Assembly: GCF_001746295.1 (NCBI RefSeq)
Contig: NZ_MJAH01000003.1
Location: forward strand, 141,922-205,921
DNA from: Streptomyces sp. LUP47B
Lineage (GTDB): Bacteria; Actinomycetota; Actinomycetes; Streptomycetales; Streptomycetaceae
Reading direction: 5' to 3'
Length of the DNA stretch: 64,000 nucleotides
Shown here: positions 43,631 through 52,611 of the stretch, one piece after another
Numbering within the stretch: position 1 is the stretch's first letter
Layout of the letters: each line of letters opens with the position of its first letter
Notes under the pieces: generated by a model
The model's input: the letters and a program-made list of their open reading frames with translations, nothing else
Databases searched by the model: none
What the model was told of the DNA's origin: nothing
Position numbers and translations under genes: made by a program

Positions 43631-44629
43631 ATGACTCGCATCGCCATCAACGGATTCGGCCGCATCGGACGCAATGTGCTGCGCGCGCTCCTCGAACGGG
43701 ACAGCGCCCTGGAGGTCGTCGCCGTCAACGACCTCACCGAGCCCGCCACTCTCGCGAGGCTGCTCGCCTACGACAGCACGGCCGGCCGACTCGGCCGTCC
43801 GGTGACCGTCGACGGCAACACCTTGGTCGTCGACGGCCGTCGCATCACCGTGCTCGCCGAGCGTGAACCGGCGCAACTGCCGTGGGCCGAGCTCGGCGTC
43901 GACATGGTGCTGGAGGCCACCGGGCGGTTCACCTCGGCCAAGGCCGCCCGCGCCCACCTCGACGCGGGCGCGAAGAAGGTCCTCGTCAGCGCGCCCTCGG
44001 ACGGCGCCGACGTCACGCTGGCCTACGGGGTCAACACCGACGCCTACGACCCGGACGTGCACACGATCGTCTCCAACGCCTCGTGCACGACCAACGCGCT
44101 CGCACCGCTCGCCCATGTGCTCGACGAGCTCGCCGGCATCGAGCACGGCTTCATGACGACCGTGCACGCCTACACCCAGGAGCAGAACCTCCAGGACGGC
44201 CCGCACCGCGACGCCCGTCGCGCCCGCGCCGCCGGCGTCAACATCGTGCCCACGACGACCGGCGCAGCCAAGGCGATCGGACTCGTGCTGCCCAACCTGG
44301 ACGGCAAGCTGTCCGGCGACTCGATCCGCGTCCCGGTCCCTGTCGGCTCCATCGTCGAGCTGAACACGACCGTCTCGCGTGACGTGACCCGCGAGGACGT
44401 ACTGGCGGCCTACCGCTCCGCCGCCGAGGGGCCCCTCGCGGGCGTCCTCGAGTACTCGGAGGACCCGCTCGTCTCCTCGGACATCACGGGCAACCCCGCC
44501 TCGTCGATCTTCGATTCGGCTCTGACCCGCGTCGAGGGCCGCCATGTGAAGGTCGTCGCCTGGTACGACAACGAGTGGGGTTTCTCGAACCGCGTGATCG
44601 ACACGCTGGAGCTCCTGGCCAACGGCTGA
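43631..44629 (+). CDS. gap: Glyceraldehyde-3-phosphate dehydrogenase, type I
   Basis: The 332-residue product is a standard GAPDH: NGFGRIGRNVLRAL NAD-binding loop at the start, the catalytic Cys in VSNASCTTNALAP, and AWYDNEWGFSNRVID at the end. NDLTEPATLARLLAYDST follows the nucleotide-binding strand. It oxidises glyceraldehyde 3-phosphate to 1,3-bisphosphoglycerate with NAD(P)+. GGGAAGGGA precedes the ATG, so the open frame upstream is not coding. It stands alone, without pgk or tpi, so it may be a second isozyme rather than the main glycolytic one. Confidence 0.95.
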   Translation: MTRIAINGFGRIGRNVLRALLERDSALEVVAVNDLTEPATLARLLAYDSTAGRLGRPVTVDGNTLVVDGRRITVLAEREPAQLPWAELGVDMVLEATGRFTSAKAARAHLDAGAKKVLVSAPSDGADVTLAYGVNTDAYDPDVHTIVSNASCTTNALAPLAHVLDELAGIEHGFMTTVHAYTQEQNLQDGPHRDARRARAAGVNIVPTTTGAAKAIGLVLPNLDGKLSGDSIRVPVPVGSIVELNTTVSRDVTREDVLAAYRSAAEGPLAGVLEYSEDPLVSSDITGNPASSIFDSALTRVEGRHVKVVAWYDNEWGFSNRVIDTLELLANG

Positions 44630-44669
44630 CCGGGACCCGGACACGGACAGCCGCGCGTGACCGTCTTGG

Positions 44670-44704
44670 CCGGTGATGATCCTGGATGACAGGATCATCA
44701 CCGG
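44670..44704. terminator. Perfect 15-bp inverted repeat after gap
   Basis: CCGGTGATGATCCTG and its exact complement enclose the loop GATGA, 40 bp after the gap stop and 36 bp before the HAD start. It lacks a U tract but is long enough to terminate. Its AT-containing arms could also be an operator for the HAD gene. Confidence 0.6.
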
Positions 44705-44739
44705 TCGAGTAGATGACATCGGCGTCGACGGGAGTCCGC

Positions 44740-45432
44740 ATGGCCGCGATCCGTGACATCGAGGTCGTCGTCTTCGACGTCCTCGGCACCCTCGTCGACG
44801 AACCGAGCGGGCTTCGAGCGGGGATCCGTGAAGCGGTGCCCGGGTCCGACGAGGCGCAGGTCGACGAACTGCTCGCGCTGTGGCAGCGGTACGGCGAACG
44901 AGAGCAGCAACGTATCGGCCAGGGCGACCGTGCGTACGCCAGCACCTCCGTCATCGACGCAGAAGCCGCTCAACTGATCGCCGCCCGGGCCGGGTTCGCC
45001 GATCCGTCGACCGTGGCCCGGCTGGCCACGGCGGGGCGGCGCCTGCCTCCCTGGGACGATTCTCCGGCCGGTCTCGAGCAGCTGTCCCGGCACTTCCCCG
45101 TGCTCGGGCTCTCCAACGCCGCACACACCGCGCTGCTCCGGCTCAACGCCCATGCCGGACTCCGCTGGCACCAGGCCCTGTCCGCCGAAACCGTCCAGGC
45201 CTACAAGCCGGCCCCGGAGGTGTACCAACTCGCCCTGGACACCGCAGGATGCGCACCGGACCGCGTCCTCATGGTGGCCGCCCACGCCTGGGACCTGCGC
45301 GGAGCCCAGGCGAAGGGGATGCGGACCGCCTACGTCCACCGGCCCGTCGGGGACCCGCCGACGGACCGCGACGACTTCGACGAACGGTTCGACGGACTGG
45401 ACCAACTGGTCAGCGCGCTGACGGACAGGTAG
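44740..45432 (+). CDS. HAD-superfamily hydrolase (haloacid dehalogenase type II-like)
   Basis: The 230-residue product has motif I VVVFDVLGTLVD with the nucleophile Asp, motif II in LGLSNA, a lysine in AYKPAPEVY, and motif IV in MVAAHAWDLRGA. The AHAWDxxGA form is typical of L-2-haloacid dehalogenases, which release halide by forming an ester with Asp. The ATG at 44740 has GGGAG 8 bp upstream; an ATG 27 bp earlier has no such site. Dehalogenase versus phosphatase activity cannot be decided from this. Confidence 0.85.
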   Translation: MAAIRDIEVVVFDVLGTLVDEPSGLRAGIREAVPGSDEAQVDELLALWQRYGEREQQRIGQGDRAYASTSVIDAEAAQLIAARAGFADPSTVARLATAGRRLPPWDDSPAGLEQLSRHFPVLGLSNAAHTALLRLNAHAGLRWHQALSAETVQAYKPAPEVYQLALDTAGCAPDRVLMVAAHAWDLRGAQAKGMRTAYVHRPVGDPPTDRDDFDERFDGLDQLVSALTDR

Positions 45433-45472
45433 ATCCCCGGCCGCCATTTGCCGGTGGCCGGAGGGAGGCGCG

Positions 45473-46657
45473 CTAGAGGAACGGCGTACCGGCGTCCAAC
45501 CCGGACAACACCCGCCCGTACAGCTCCAGATTGGCGGCGGGGTTGACGAAGGAGTGCAGACTCAGGGCGTTGAGGTCCCGCACGGCACGCTGGACCGGCA
45601 CCTCCAGACGCAGCGACGACGCCCCCGATGCGGAACCGATCAGATCCACGGCCTCCTTGCACAGCCGCGCCACATAGCCGGCCTGGGCGCGGATCCGAGC
45701 CCGTTCCTCCGGCGTGTACGGATTGCCGTCCGCGACCCGGGCGTCGATCAGTGAGACGAAGTCGGCGGTGAGCAGTTCGGCGCAGGAGATCTTCATCGCG
45801 GCCTCGGCGAACTGCAGATGCGTCACCGGGGCGGTGTGCTGCTGCTCGTAGACCGTGTAGGTGATGCCCCGTTGATGGATGCGCTCGCCGAACTCCGCGA
45901 GCGCCGCCCGGGCCGGACCGAGGGCACCGGCCGCTGTCCATGCACAGAACAGCAGGAGGACGGGCATGCCGTAGAAGGGGTCGGCGCCGTTGCGCCGCGA
46001 GGGGAAGGACCCGCCAAGCAACGGCCCCAGGGGCAGCACACGGTGGGCCGGCACATGGACGTCACGGGCGACGACGCTGTTGCTGCCGCTCCCGGCCAGA
46101 CCTGAGACGTGCCAGTCGTCGAGCACGTCGAGGTCGGTCATCCGAACGGCCGTCCACAGCAGTTCCGGTGGGCCGCCCCCGGAGTCCGCGACAGCGGTCA
46201 GCAGGTGCCAGTGGGAGTCCTGGCAGCCGGTGGCGAACGGAGAGGTTCCGTCGACGACGTAACCGCCGTCCACCGGACGAGCCTTCGCCCTCGGTACGAG
46301 CGTGCCGCTGACCCGTATGCCGGGGCCGGTGAAGATCTCGTCCTGCGCCTCGTCCGGGAAGAGCGCCGCGATGAAGGCACACCCGGCCTGGATCAGCGCC
46401 ATGAACCCCGTCGACCCGCACGCGGCGGAGACCTCGCTCAGTACGTCGACCTGCGTACGCACCGAGGCCTGGTAACCGCCGTACCGGTGAGGCACGTTCA
46501 TGCGGAGGACCCCGGCGTCCGTGAGAGCCGTGACGACCTCGCCTGTCACCCGGCGTTCCTGTTCGGTGCGCAGGGCGTGCGAACGGATGAGGGGCTGAAG
46601 TTTCCGTACACGTTCGACGAGTTCGGCGTCCGAGTTCGGTGCGGATGAACCAGCCAA
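45473..46657 (-). CDS. Acyl-CoA-dehydrogenase-fold flavin monooxygenase-like protein
   Basis: A TTG start at 46657, with GGAGG 7 bp upstream, gives the 394-residue length usual for this family; the open frame continues 171 bp further without support. The order is an N-terminal helical domain (RMNVPHRYGGYQASV), a beta domain (VVDGTSPFATGCQDSHW) and a C-terminal helical bundle ending in RDLNALSLHSFVNP. The last block resembles HpaB/HsaA-type, flavin-dependent two-component monooxygenases and their sulphur-cleaving relatives rather than true acyl-CoA dehydrogenases. A dedicated flavin reductase is not adjacent. It diverges from the GH95-like operon. Confidence 0.8.
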   Translation of the reverse strand: MAGSSAPNSDAELVERVRKLQPLIRSHALRTEQERRVTGEVVTALTDAGVLRMNVPHRYGGYQASVRTQVDVLSEVSAACGSTGFMALIQAGCAFIAALFPDEAQDEIFTGPGIRVSGTLVPRAKARPVDGGYVVDGTSPFATGCQDSHWHLLTAVADSGGGPPELLWTAVRMTDLDVLDDWHVSGLAGSGSNSVVARDVHVPAHRVLPLGPLLGGSFPSRRNGADPFYGMPVLLLFCAWTAAGALGPARAALAEFGERIHQRGITYTVYEQQHTAPVTHLQFAEAAMKISCAELLTADFVSLIDARVADGNPYTPEERARIRAQAGYVARLCKEAVDLIGSASGASSLRLEVPVQRAVRDLNALSLHSFVNPAANLELYGRVLSGLDAGTPFL

Positions 46658-46895
46658 GGCAAGACCTCCGGGGCCCGTTGCGCAGGGAACCCTCACCGTG
46701 ACGCCGAACCTGTGAGGTGTCAACGGCCCCTTCAGGCCGGGCTGACGAGCCATGGACGCAGGCGCCCACGCCCTGAACGACGCGGATACATCGGATGGGT
46801 CAAAGGGCTGGCCTAGGCCTGCTGACATGGAGCTCCGGAGTGAGCAGCCCCATGAATGTCCTGACTGTCATGTGGTTCGCATGGTGCTGAAGTCA

Positions 46896-46924
46896 TTGAC
46901 AGGTACACAAGGGCCTCTTAGGTT
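46896..46924 (+). promoter_or_regulatory. Sigma-HrdB-type promoter of the GH95/GH97 operon
   Basis: TTGACA (46896-46901) and TAGGTT (46919-46924) are 17 bp apart, a near-consensus housekeeping promoter. The predicted transcription start near 46931 falls inside the palindromic operator candidate. The 46658-46973 divergent gap has no gene. Confidence 0.65.
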
Positions 46925-46927
46925 CCC

Positions 46928-46946
46928 CGATACACCCGATGTATCG
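46928..46946 (+). promoter_or_regulatory. Palindromic operator overlapping the transcription start
   Basis: CGATACA and TGTATCG form a perfect inverted repeat around CCCGA, at the predicted +1 of the operon. A related GGATACATCGGAT occurs near 46783. The placement suits a LacI- or GntR-type repressor that responds to the sugar, but no such gene is adjacent. Confidence 0.55.
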
Positions 46947-46973
46947 AGGATCCGTCAGGTAGAGAGGACGACG

Positions 46974-49283
46974 ATGACCTCACAGCCGGAGAGACACTCG
47001 CAGCCGGCCCGCAGGGCCGTACTCGGCACCGCGCTGGGCGGAGCCGCGGTGGCCGCGTTACCCGGTACGGCCCGCGCCGAAGAACCGATGTCTTCGGCAG
47101 GTGCCGCCGGAAGCCCCTGGAAACTCCGGGACACCATGACCACCGACGGCGCATGGTCCCGCTTCCTGCGCGACCAGGACCTGCTGTGGACCAAGCTGCC
47201 CACCCTCTGGTACGAGGGCCCCTTCCTCGGCGACGGCCAACTCGGCAGCATGATCTATCAGGAGCCCGGCGCCAACCGGATCCGCTTCACCGTCCAGCAC
47301 GGCCGGGTCCAGGACCACCGCCCCGAGTTCGGCAGCGGCTGGGGAACCTGTCGTCTCCCCGTAGGCCACCTCACCCTCGAACCGGTCGGCACCATCACCG
47401 CCGTCGACTGGCGGCTGAGCCTGTGGAACGCCGAACTCACCGGCACGGTCACCACCACGGCCGGCACCCTCACCCTCGCCGCCCTCATCCACGACGAAGT
47501 CCTGGCCGTCCGGGTGAAGGCCGCCGGCGGTGAACGGGCCGGCTGGACCTTCCACCCCGAGGAGGCCATCAGCCCCCGCAAGATCAGCGAGGCTCCGCCC
47601 GCCGACTACACCGCCAACCCGCCCTGGACCACCCGCACCGCCACCGACGGCACCGAACAGGTCCTCCAGCCCCTCACCGGCGGCGGCCAGACCGCCACCG
47701 CCCACCGCCGCACCGGCGACGACCTGCTCCTCAGCGTCGGCCACAGCCACCCCTCCGGCACCGCAGCGGAGGCCGACTCGCTGCGCAACCTCCGCCGCGT
47801 GAAGTCGTACAGCGCGCTCAGGAGCCGCCACACCGACTGGTGGCACGAGTTCTACCGCAAGAGCTTCGTCTCGTTCCCCGACCAGCGGCTCCAGAGCTTC
47901 CACTGGATCCAGCTCTACAAGGTCGCCTCCGCGAGCCGCGCCGGCGGCCCCGTCATGGCCACCTCCGGACCCTGGCTGGAGCCCACGCCCTGGCCCGCGG
48001 TCTGGTGGAACCTCAACGTCCAACTGGAGTACTGGCTCATCCACGGCTTCAACCACCCGGAGCTCGACTCGCTGGCCACCACCCTGCGCCAGAACCAGGA
48101 ACAGCTGAGCGCCAACGTGCCGGCCGCCTACCGCGCCGACAGCTCCGGCATCGGCCGCAGCTCCGACATGTTCGCCAACCGCGGCGTCGGCCGGCCCGGC
48201 ACCGGCGCCGAGACCGGCGACCTCACCTGGGCCCTGCACAACGTGTGGCTGTCGTACCGGCACTCCATGGACAAGTCCCTGCTGCGCGACACGATCTACC
48301 CGGTGCTGCGCCGGGCCATCAACTACTACCTGCACTTCCTCACCCCGGGCAGCGACGGCAAGCTCCACCTGCCCAGCACCCTCTCGCCCGAATACCCCGT
48401 CGTACCGCCGCAGGACACCAACTACGACCTGGCCCTGATCCGCTGGGGCTGCCGGACCCTCCTCGACTCCGCCGAACTCCTCGGCATCGACGACGAGTTG
48501 GCCCCGCGCTGGCAGGAGGTGCTGGCCCGGCTCACGCCGTACCCGGTCGACGCGAACGGCTTCATGATCGGTGCCGACACCCCCTACGCCCAGTCCCACC
48601 GCCACTACTCGCACCTGCTGATGGTCTATCCCCTCTACCTCGTCAACTGGGACCAGCCCGAGAACCGCGACCTCATCACCAAGTCGCTGGTCCACTGGCA
48701 CGCGCTGACCGGCGCCCACCGCGGCTACAGCTACACCGGCGCGGCCTCCATGTACGCGATGAGCGGCGACGGCGACACCGCGATCAGCTACCTCCGCAAG
48801 TTCTTCGACCCCACCACCCGTTACCCGTGCCGGCCCAACACCCACTACACGGAGTCCGGCCCGGTCATCGAGACCCCGCTGTCCGCCTCGCAGTCCCTGC
48901 ACGACATGTTCTGCCAGAGCTGGGGCGGAGTGATCCGCGTCTTCCCGGCCGTCCCGACCGCCTGGGCGGACCTGACCCTGCACAACTTCCGCACCGAGGG
49001 CGCCTTCCTGGTCAGCGCCGTCCGCAAGGCGGGAACCACCCGCTTCATCAGGGTCAGGAGCCTGGCGGGCGAGCCCCTCAAGCTCCGGCACGGCCTCACC
49101 GGGCGCCTCACCGCGGTGCTGGACGACGGCACCGCGGCCCGTACCCGCGACCTCGGCGACGGCACCCTCGCCATCGACCTGCCCCGCGGCCGCGAGGTGC
49201 TCGTCCACACCGGCTCCCGCCCCGACCTGAGCATCGCGCCCGTCGCCGTCAGCGAGCCGGGACCGGCCTGGGGTCTGCCGTAA
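46974..49283 (+). CDS. Tat-exported GH95-like glycoside hydrolase, with a TTA codon
   Basis: The 769-residue product starts with a twin-arginine signal (ARRAVLGTALGGAAVAALPG). The catalytic region, about 60-740, has GPFLGDGQLGSMIYQEP near the start and DLTWALHNVWLSYRH. The block AQSHRHYSHLLMVYPLYLVN matches the alpha/alpha-barrel active site of GH95-type alpha-L-fucosidases/galactosidases. Codon 29 (47058-47060) is TTA, in the signal peptide, so translation may depend on bldA tRNA. The ATG at 46974 has AGAGAGGA before it. The GH97 gene follows 25 bp later, so both form an operon for secreted glycan degradation. Confidence 0.85.
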   Translation: MTSQPERHSQPARRAVLGTALGGAAVAALPGTARAEEPMSSAGAAGSPWKLRDTMTTDGAWSRFLRDQDLLWTKLPTLWYEGPFLGDGQLGSMIYQEPGANRIRFTVQHGRVQDHRPEFGSGWGTCRLPVGHLTLEPVGTITAVDWRLSLWNAELTGTVTTTAGTLTLAALIHDEVLAVRVKAAGGERAGWTFHPEEAISPRKISEAPPADYTANPPWTTRTATDGTEQVLQPLTGGGQTATAHRRTGDDLLLSVGHSHPSGTAAEADSLRNLRRVKSYSALRSRHTDWWHEFYRKSFVSFPDQRLQSFHWIQLYKVASASRAGGPVMATSGPWLEPTPWPAVWWNLNVQLEYWLIHGFNHPELDSLATTLRQNQEQLSANVPAAYRADSSGIGRSSDMFANRGVGRPGTGAETGDLTWALHNVWLSYRHSMDKSLLRDTIYPVLRRAINYYLHFLTPGSDGKLHLPSTLSPEYPVVPPQDTNYDLALIRWGCRTLLDSAELLGIDDELAPRWQEVLARLTPYPVDANGFMIGADTPYAQSHRHYSHLLMVYPLYLVNWDQPENRDLITKSLVHWHALTGAHRGYSYTGAASMYAMSGDGDTAISYLRKFFDPTTRYPCRPNTHYTESGPVIETPLSASQSLHDMFCQSWGGVIRVFPAVPTAWADLTLHNFRTEGAFLVSAVRKAGTTRFIRVRSLAGEPLKLRHGLTGRLTAVLDDGTAARTRDLGDGTLAIDLPRGREVLVHTGSRPDLSIAPVAVSEPGPAWGLP

Positions 49284-49308
49284 AGGCCACACAACTCGGA
49301 GGTATCCG

Positions 49309-51198
49309 ATGGCAGTTCCGATCAGAACCGCGGTCACCGCACTCTGCGCCTCGCTGGCGGCCGCACTCCTCACCACGGCACCCGCACAGGCCGAACCGCA
49401 CGACCAGTCCTGGTCCCTGTCCGCGGGAGCACACGCGCCGCGCGCGCAGGTCACCCTCGACGACGCCACGGGCACGCTGAGCCTCGCCGTGTCCCGGGAC
49501 GGCCGTACGGTCATCGAGCCGTCACCCGTCGGCATCGTCACCGAACAGGCCGACCTGTCCAAGGACCTGCGCTTCCTGCACCGCAAGAGCCGTACGGTCC
49601 AGGAGCGCTACCGCACGAAGTCCGGCAAACGCCTGGACCGCCTCGTCCGCATGAACGAGACCCGTCTCTCCTTCGCCACGGCCGCGGGCGCCCGCCTCGA
49701 CCTCGTCGTCCGCGCCTCCGCGGACGGCATCGCCTACCGCTATGCCCTGCCCGCGGGATCCGGTGACGTCCTCGGCGAGACGTCCGCCTTCAATCTCCCG
49801 GCGGACGCGAAGAGCTGGCTCGGCACCTACCGGGTGGACAACGAAGGCCAGTTCGCCCAGTACACGGCCGCGACCGCACCCACCGGTGACTACTCCGACC
49901 AGGCCCTGTTCGCGACCGACGGCGGCTACACCCTGCTCGCCGAGTCCGACCTCACCGGCGCCTACTCCGGTGCCCGGCTCGCCCACACCCAGGGCACCGG
50001 CACCTACCGCATCAAGCTCGCCGACGACCGGGTCCACACCGACGGCCCGCTCGCCACCCCCTGGCGGGCCATGGTCACCGGTGACCTCGCCACCGTCACC
50101 CGGTCCACCTTCACCGACGACCTCGCCCCCGCCTCCAAAGTCGCCGACCCCTCCTGGATCCGGCCCGGCACCGTGCTGTGGACCTGGCTCGCCGGCGGCC
50201 GCGAAGCCGGCCAGAGCCTGACGGCGCAGAAAGCCTTCGTCGACTACGCCGCAGAGCGGAACTGGCCCTACGAGGCCGTCGACGCGGGCTGGTACTTCAA
50301 GACCGACGAATGGGACACCACCGACCCGAACTGGCAGACCGACAGCTGGATGCCCGAGCTCGTCCGGTACGCCCGCGCCAAGGGCGTCGGCATCATCGTC
50401 TGGATCCACCAGCGCGACCTCGACACCCCCGAGGAACGCGCCCAGTGGCTGCCGACCCTGGAGAAGTGGGGTGTGAAGGGCGTCAAGATCGACTTCATGA
50501 ACTCCGAGGCGCAGCCCATGCTCCAGTGGTACGACGCCATCCTCAAGGAGACCGCCACCCACCACCTCATGATCGACTTCCACGGCTCCACGATCCCCAA
50601 GGGCATCCAGCGCACCTGGCCGCAGGTCATGACCCTGGAGGGCGTCGGAGGCGAGGAGAAGCGCACCAACACCGCCGCGCATCTCACCACCCTGCCGTTC
50701 ACGCGCAATGTCATCGGCTCCATGGACTTCACGCCCGGCGCCTTCCAGCGCGTCGGTCTGCGGCCCAACTCCGACGCGGCCGAGGTCGGCCTCACCGTCG
50801 CCTACGAGTCGGGGCTGCAGATGTTCGCGGGCACCCCGGAGTCGTACGATGCCCGGCCGCTCGCCCGTGCCTACTTCGACCAGGTCCCCGCGGCCTGGGA
50901 CGACACCCGCCTCCTCGCCGGCGAACCCGGTCAGGAGGCCGTGCTGGCCCGCCGCAGCGGGGGGCGCTGGTTCCTGGGCGGCATCTACGCCGGTGCCGCC
51001 CGCACGGCCGCGGTGCCGCTGTCCCTCGGCCCGGGCCGATGGCTGGTGGAGACGATCCGGGACGGCGCCGACGGCCTCGTCCAGGACCGCCAGGTCCTGC
51101 GCGGCGGCGACACGCTGAGCGTCGACGTCGTGGCCAACGGCGGCTTCGCCGCGCTCGCCTGCCCGTGGCGGCCCGGCCTCACCACCTGCTACCGCTGA
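49309..51198 (+). CDS. Secreted GH97-family alpha-glycosidase
   Basis: The 629-residue product has a Sec signal (SLAAALLTTAPAQAE). An N-terminal GH97 domain (about 35-270), a catalytic TIM barrel (about 275-550, with WTWLAGGREAGQSLTAQKAFVDYA and GWYFKTDEW) and a C-terminal domain (LAGEPGQEAVLARRS) follow. The segment KIDFMNS at the end of a strand matches the nucleophile Asp of retaining GH97 alpha-galactosidases. The inverting glucoamylase type would have Glu there. A GGAGG ribosome site lies near the start. It would act on released alpha-linked sugars after the GH95-like enzyme. Confidence 0.88.
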   Translation: MAVPIRTAVTALCASLAAALLTTAPAQAEPHDQSWSLSAGAHAPRAQVTLDDATGTLSLAVSRDGRTVIEPSPVGIVTEQADLSKDLRFLHRKSRTVQERYRTKSGKRLDRLVRMNETRLSFATAAGARLDLVVRASADGIAYRYALPAGSGDVLGETSAFNLPADAKSWLGTYRVDNEGQFAQYTAATAPTGDYSDQALFATDGGYTLLAESDLTGAYSGARLAHTQGTGTYRIKLADDRVHTDGPLATPWRAMVTGDLATVTRSTFTDDLAPASKVADPSWIRPGTVLWTWLAGGREAGQSLTAQKAFVDYAAERNWPYEAVDAGWYFKTDEWDTTDPNWQTDSWMPELVRYARAKGVGIIVWIHQRDLDTPEERAQWLPTLEKWGVKGVKIDFMNSEAQPMLQWYDAILKETATHHLMIDFHGSTIPKGIQRTWPQVMTLEGVGGEEKRTNTAAHLTTLPFTRNVIGSMDFTPGAFQRVGLRPNSDAAEVGLTVAYESGLQMFAGTPESYDARPLARAYFDQVPAAWDDTRLLAGEPGQEAVLARRSGGRWFLGGIYAGAARTAAVPLSLGPGRWLVETIRDGADGLVQDRQVLRGGDTLSVDVVANGGFAALACPWRPGLTTCYR

Positions 51199-51218
51199 GC
51201 GCACTGTTGTTCAGAAGA

Positions 51219-51264
51219 CGGATCCGATCAGCTGTGCCCGTGCTGATCGGATCCGCCTCTTTTC
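51219..51264 (+). terminator. Terminator of the GH95/GH97 operon
   Basis: A perfect 14-bp stem (CGGATCCGATCAGC and complement) with a 9-nt loop is followed by CCTCTTTT. It closes the operon 21 bp after the GH97 stop. Confidence 0.85.
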
Positions 51265-51303
51265 GGCCGGCGTCCTCGATAGGCTGACTCCGGAGGTGCC
51301 CAA

Positions 51304-52557
51304 GTGGCCGAAGGAGCAAGACAGTTGCCGGGTTCCGCCGAATCCACGACCGTCGTGGTGATCGGCGCGGGGCCGGCCGGGATGGCCGTCGCCACGCTGC
51401 TGCGGCACAGCGGCATCGACTGCGTCGTCCTGGAACGCCGCTCCCGCGACTACGTGGCGCAGCGCCAGCGGGCCGGCATCGTCGAAACACGCGCGGTCCG
51501 CATGTTCGACTCGTGGGGGCTGACGGACCGGGTCCTCGGCGGTGTCCCGTACGACGGCATCCTGGAGTTCCGGGTGGACGGCCGCAGCCATCCGGTGTCC
51601 GACAGCGACGGCTCCGACGGCCCTCCGGCCCGCCTGTGCCCTCAGCAGGTCCTTGTGCAGAAGCTCACCGCCACCTATCTCGAGGACGGCGGCGACCTGC
51701 GCTTCGAGGCCGCCGACGTCTCCCTGCACGACCTGACCGGCGACCGCCCGACCGTCCGCTACCGCACCGCCGACGGCACGCCCCGCACGATCACGTGCGA
51801 CTTCGTCGCCGGCTGCGACGGCGACCACGGCGTCAGCCGTACGGCCGTCCCCGACGGCGCGCTGACCGCGTACGCCTTCGACCACGGCATCGGCTGGCTC
51901 ACCGTCCTGGCCGAGGCCCCGCCCCCGGCCCACCCCCTTCTGGCCGTCAGCCGGGAGGGCTTCGCCGCGCACTTCCCGCGAGGGCCGCAGGCCAGCCGCT
52001 ACTACCTCCAGTGCCCGCCCGACGACGACCCCGACGCCTGGCCCGAGGCCCGCGTCTGGGACGCCCTGCGCACCAGGCTCGGCGACCCCGGCCTCGTGTC
52101 CGGTCCGATCACCGACCGTGAGATCTTCCGGCTCCGCAGCCTCGTCCACGACCCCATGCGGTACGGCCGCCTCTTCCTGGTCGGCGACGCGGCGCACATC
52201 GTGTCACCCATGGGTGGCAAGGGCATGAACCTCGCCCTGTACGACGCCGATCTCCTCGCCCGGGCCGTGCGCGACTCCGTCCAGGGCGACGACACTGCCC
52301 TGCAGACCTATTCGGCGCGCTGTCTGCGCCGCGTCTGGAACGACCAGGAGTTCTCCCACTGGCTCACCCGGACCCTTCACGACGCGGGCGACGCCGAGCC
52401 CTTTCTGCGCAACCTCGCCCGCGCCCGTCTCGACCGCCTCTTCACCTCCCCGGCCGCCGCCGGTGCCTTCGCGGAACTCATGACGGGACTGGACCCGACC
52501 GGGGAGGCGGTGGCCCGGGAAGTCCCCGGCAACCTTTCCGCGCGCGGTGGCGACTGA
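51304..52557 (+). CDS. PobA-like 4-hydroxybenzoate-3-monooxygenase-type flavoprotein
   Basis: The 417-residue group A flavoprotein has the dinucleotide motif VVIGAGPAGMAVATLL at about 17-32, the PobA-like QRQRAGIVE segment and a GCDGDHGVSRT block. The FAD motif GDAAHIVSPMGGKGMNLALYD is also present. The order and spacing match p-hydroxybenzoate hydroxylases. The usual PTGAKG is replaced by PMGGKG, so substrate and activity are uncertain. GTG at 51304 is the start; no protocatechuate degradation genes are close. Confidence 0.82.
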   Translation: MAEGARQLPGSAESTTVVVIGAGPAGMAVATLLRHSGIDCVVLERRSRDYVAQRQRAGIVETRAVRMFDSWGLTDRVLGGVPYDGILEFRVDGRSHPVSDSDGSDGPPARLCPQQVLVQKLTATYLEDGGDLRFEAADVSLHDLTGDRPTVRYRTADGTPRTITCDFVAGCDGDHGVSRTAVPDGALTAYAFDHGIGWLTVLAEAPPPAHPLLAVSREGFAAHFPRGPQASRYYLQCPPDDDPDAWPEARVWDALRTRLGDPGLVSGPITDREIFRLRSLVHDPMRYGRLFLVGDAAHIVSPMGGKGMNLALYDADLLARAVRDSVQGDDTALQTYSARCLRRVWNDQEFSHWLTRTLHDAGDAEPFLRNLARARLDRLFTSPAAAGAFAELMTGLDPTGEAVAREVPGNLSARGGD

Positions 52558-52611
52558 CGGTCGGAAGCACCCTCCGCCGGAGGCTCGCACGGATCACCGA
52601 AGGACGCACCA

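Noticed and set aside
47058..49586. Minus-strand 842-codon open frame opposite the GH95-like gene
   Set aside because: Shadow of a gene with a Tat signal and glycosidase motifs; the frame has only low-complexity Gly/Val/Arg content.
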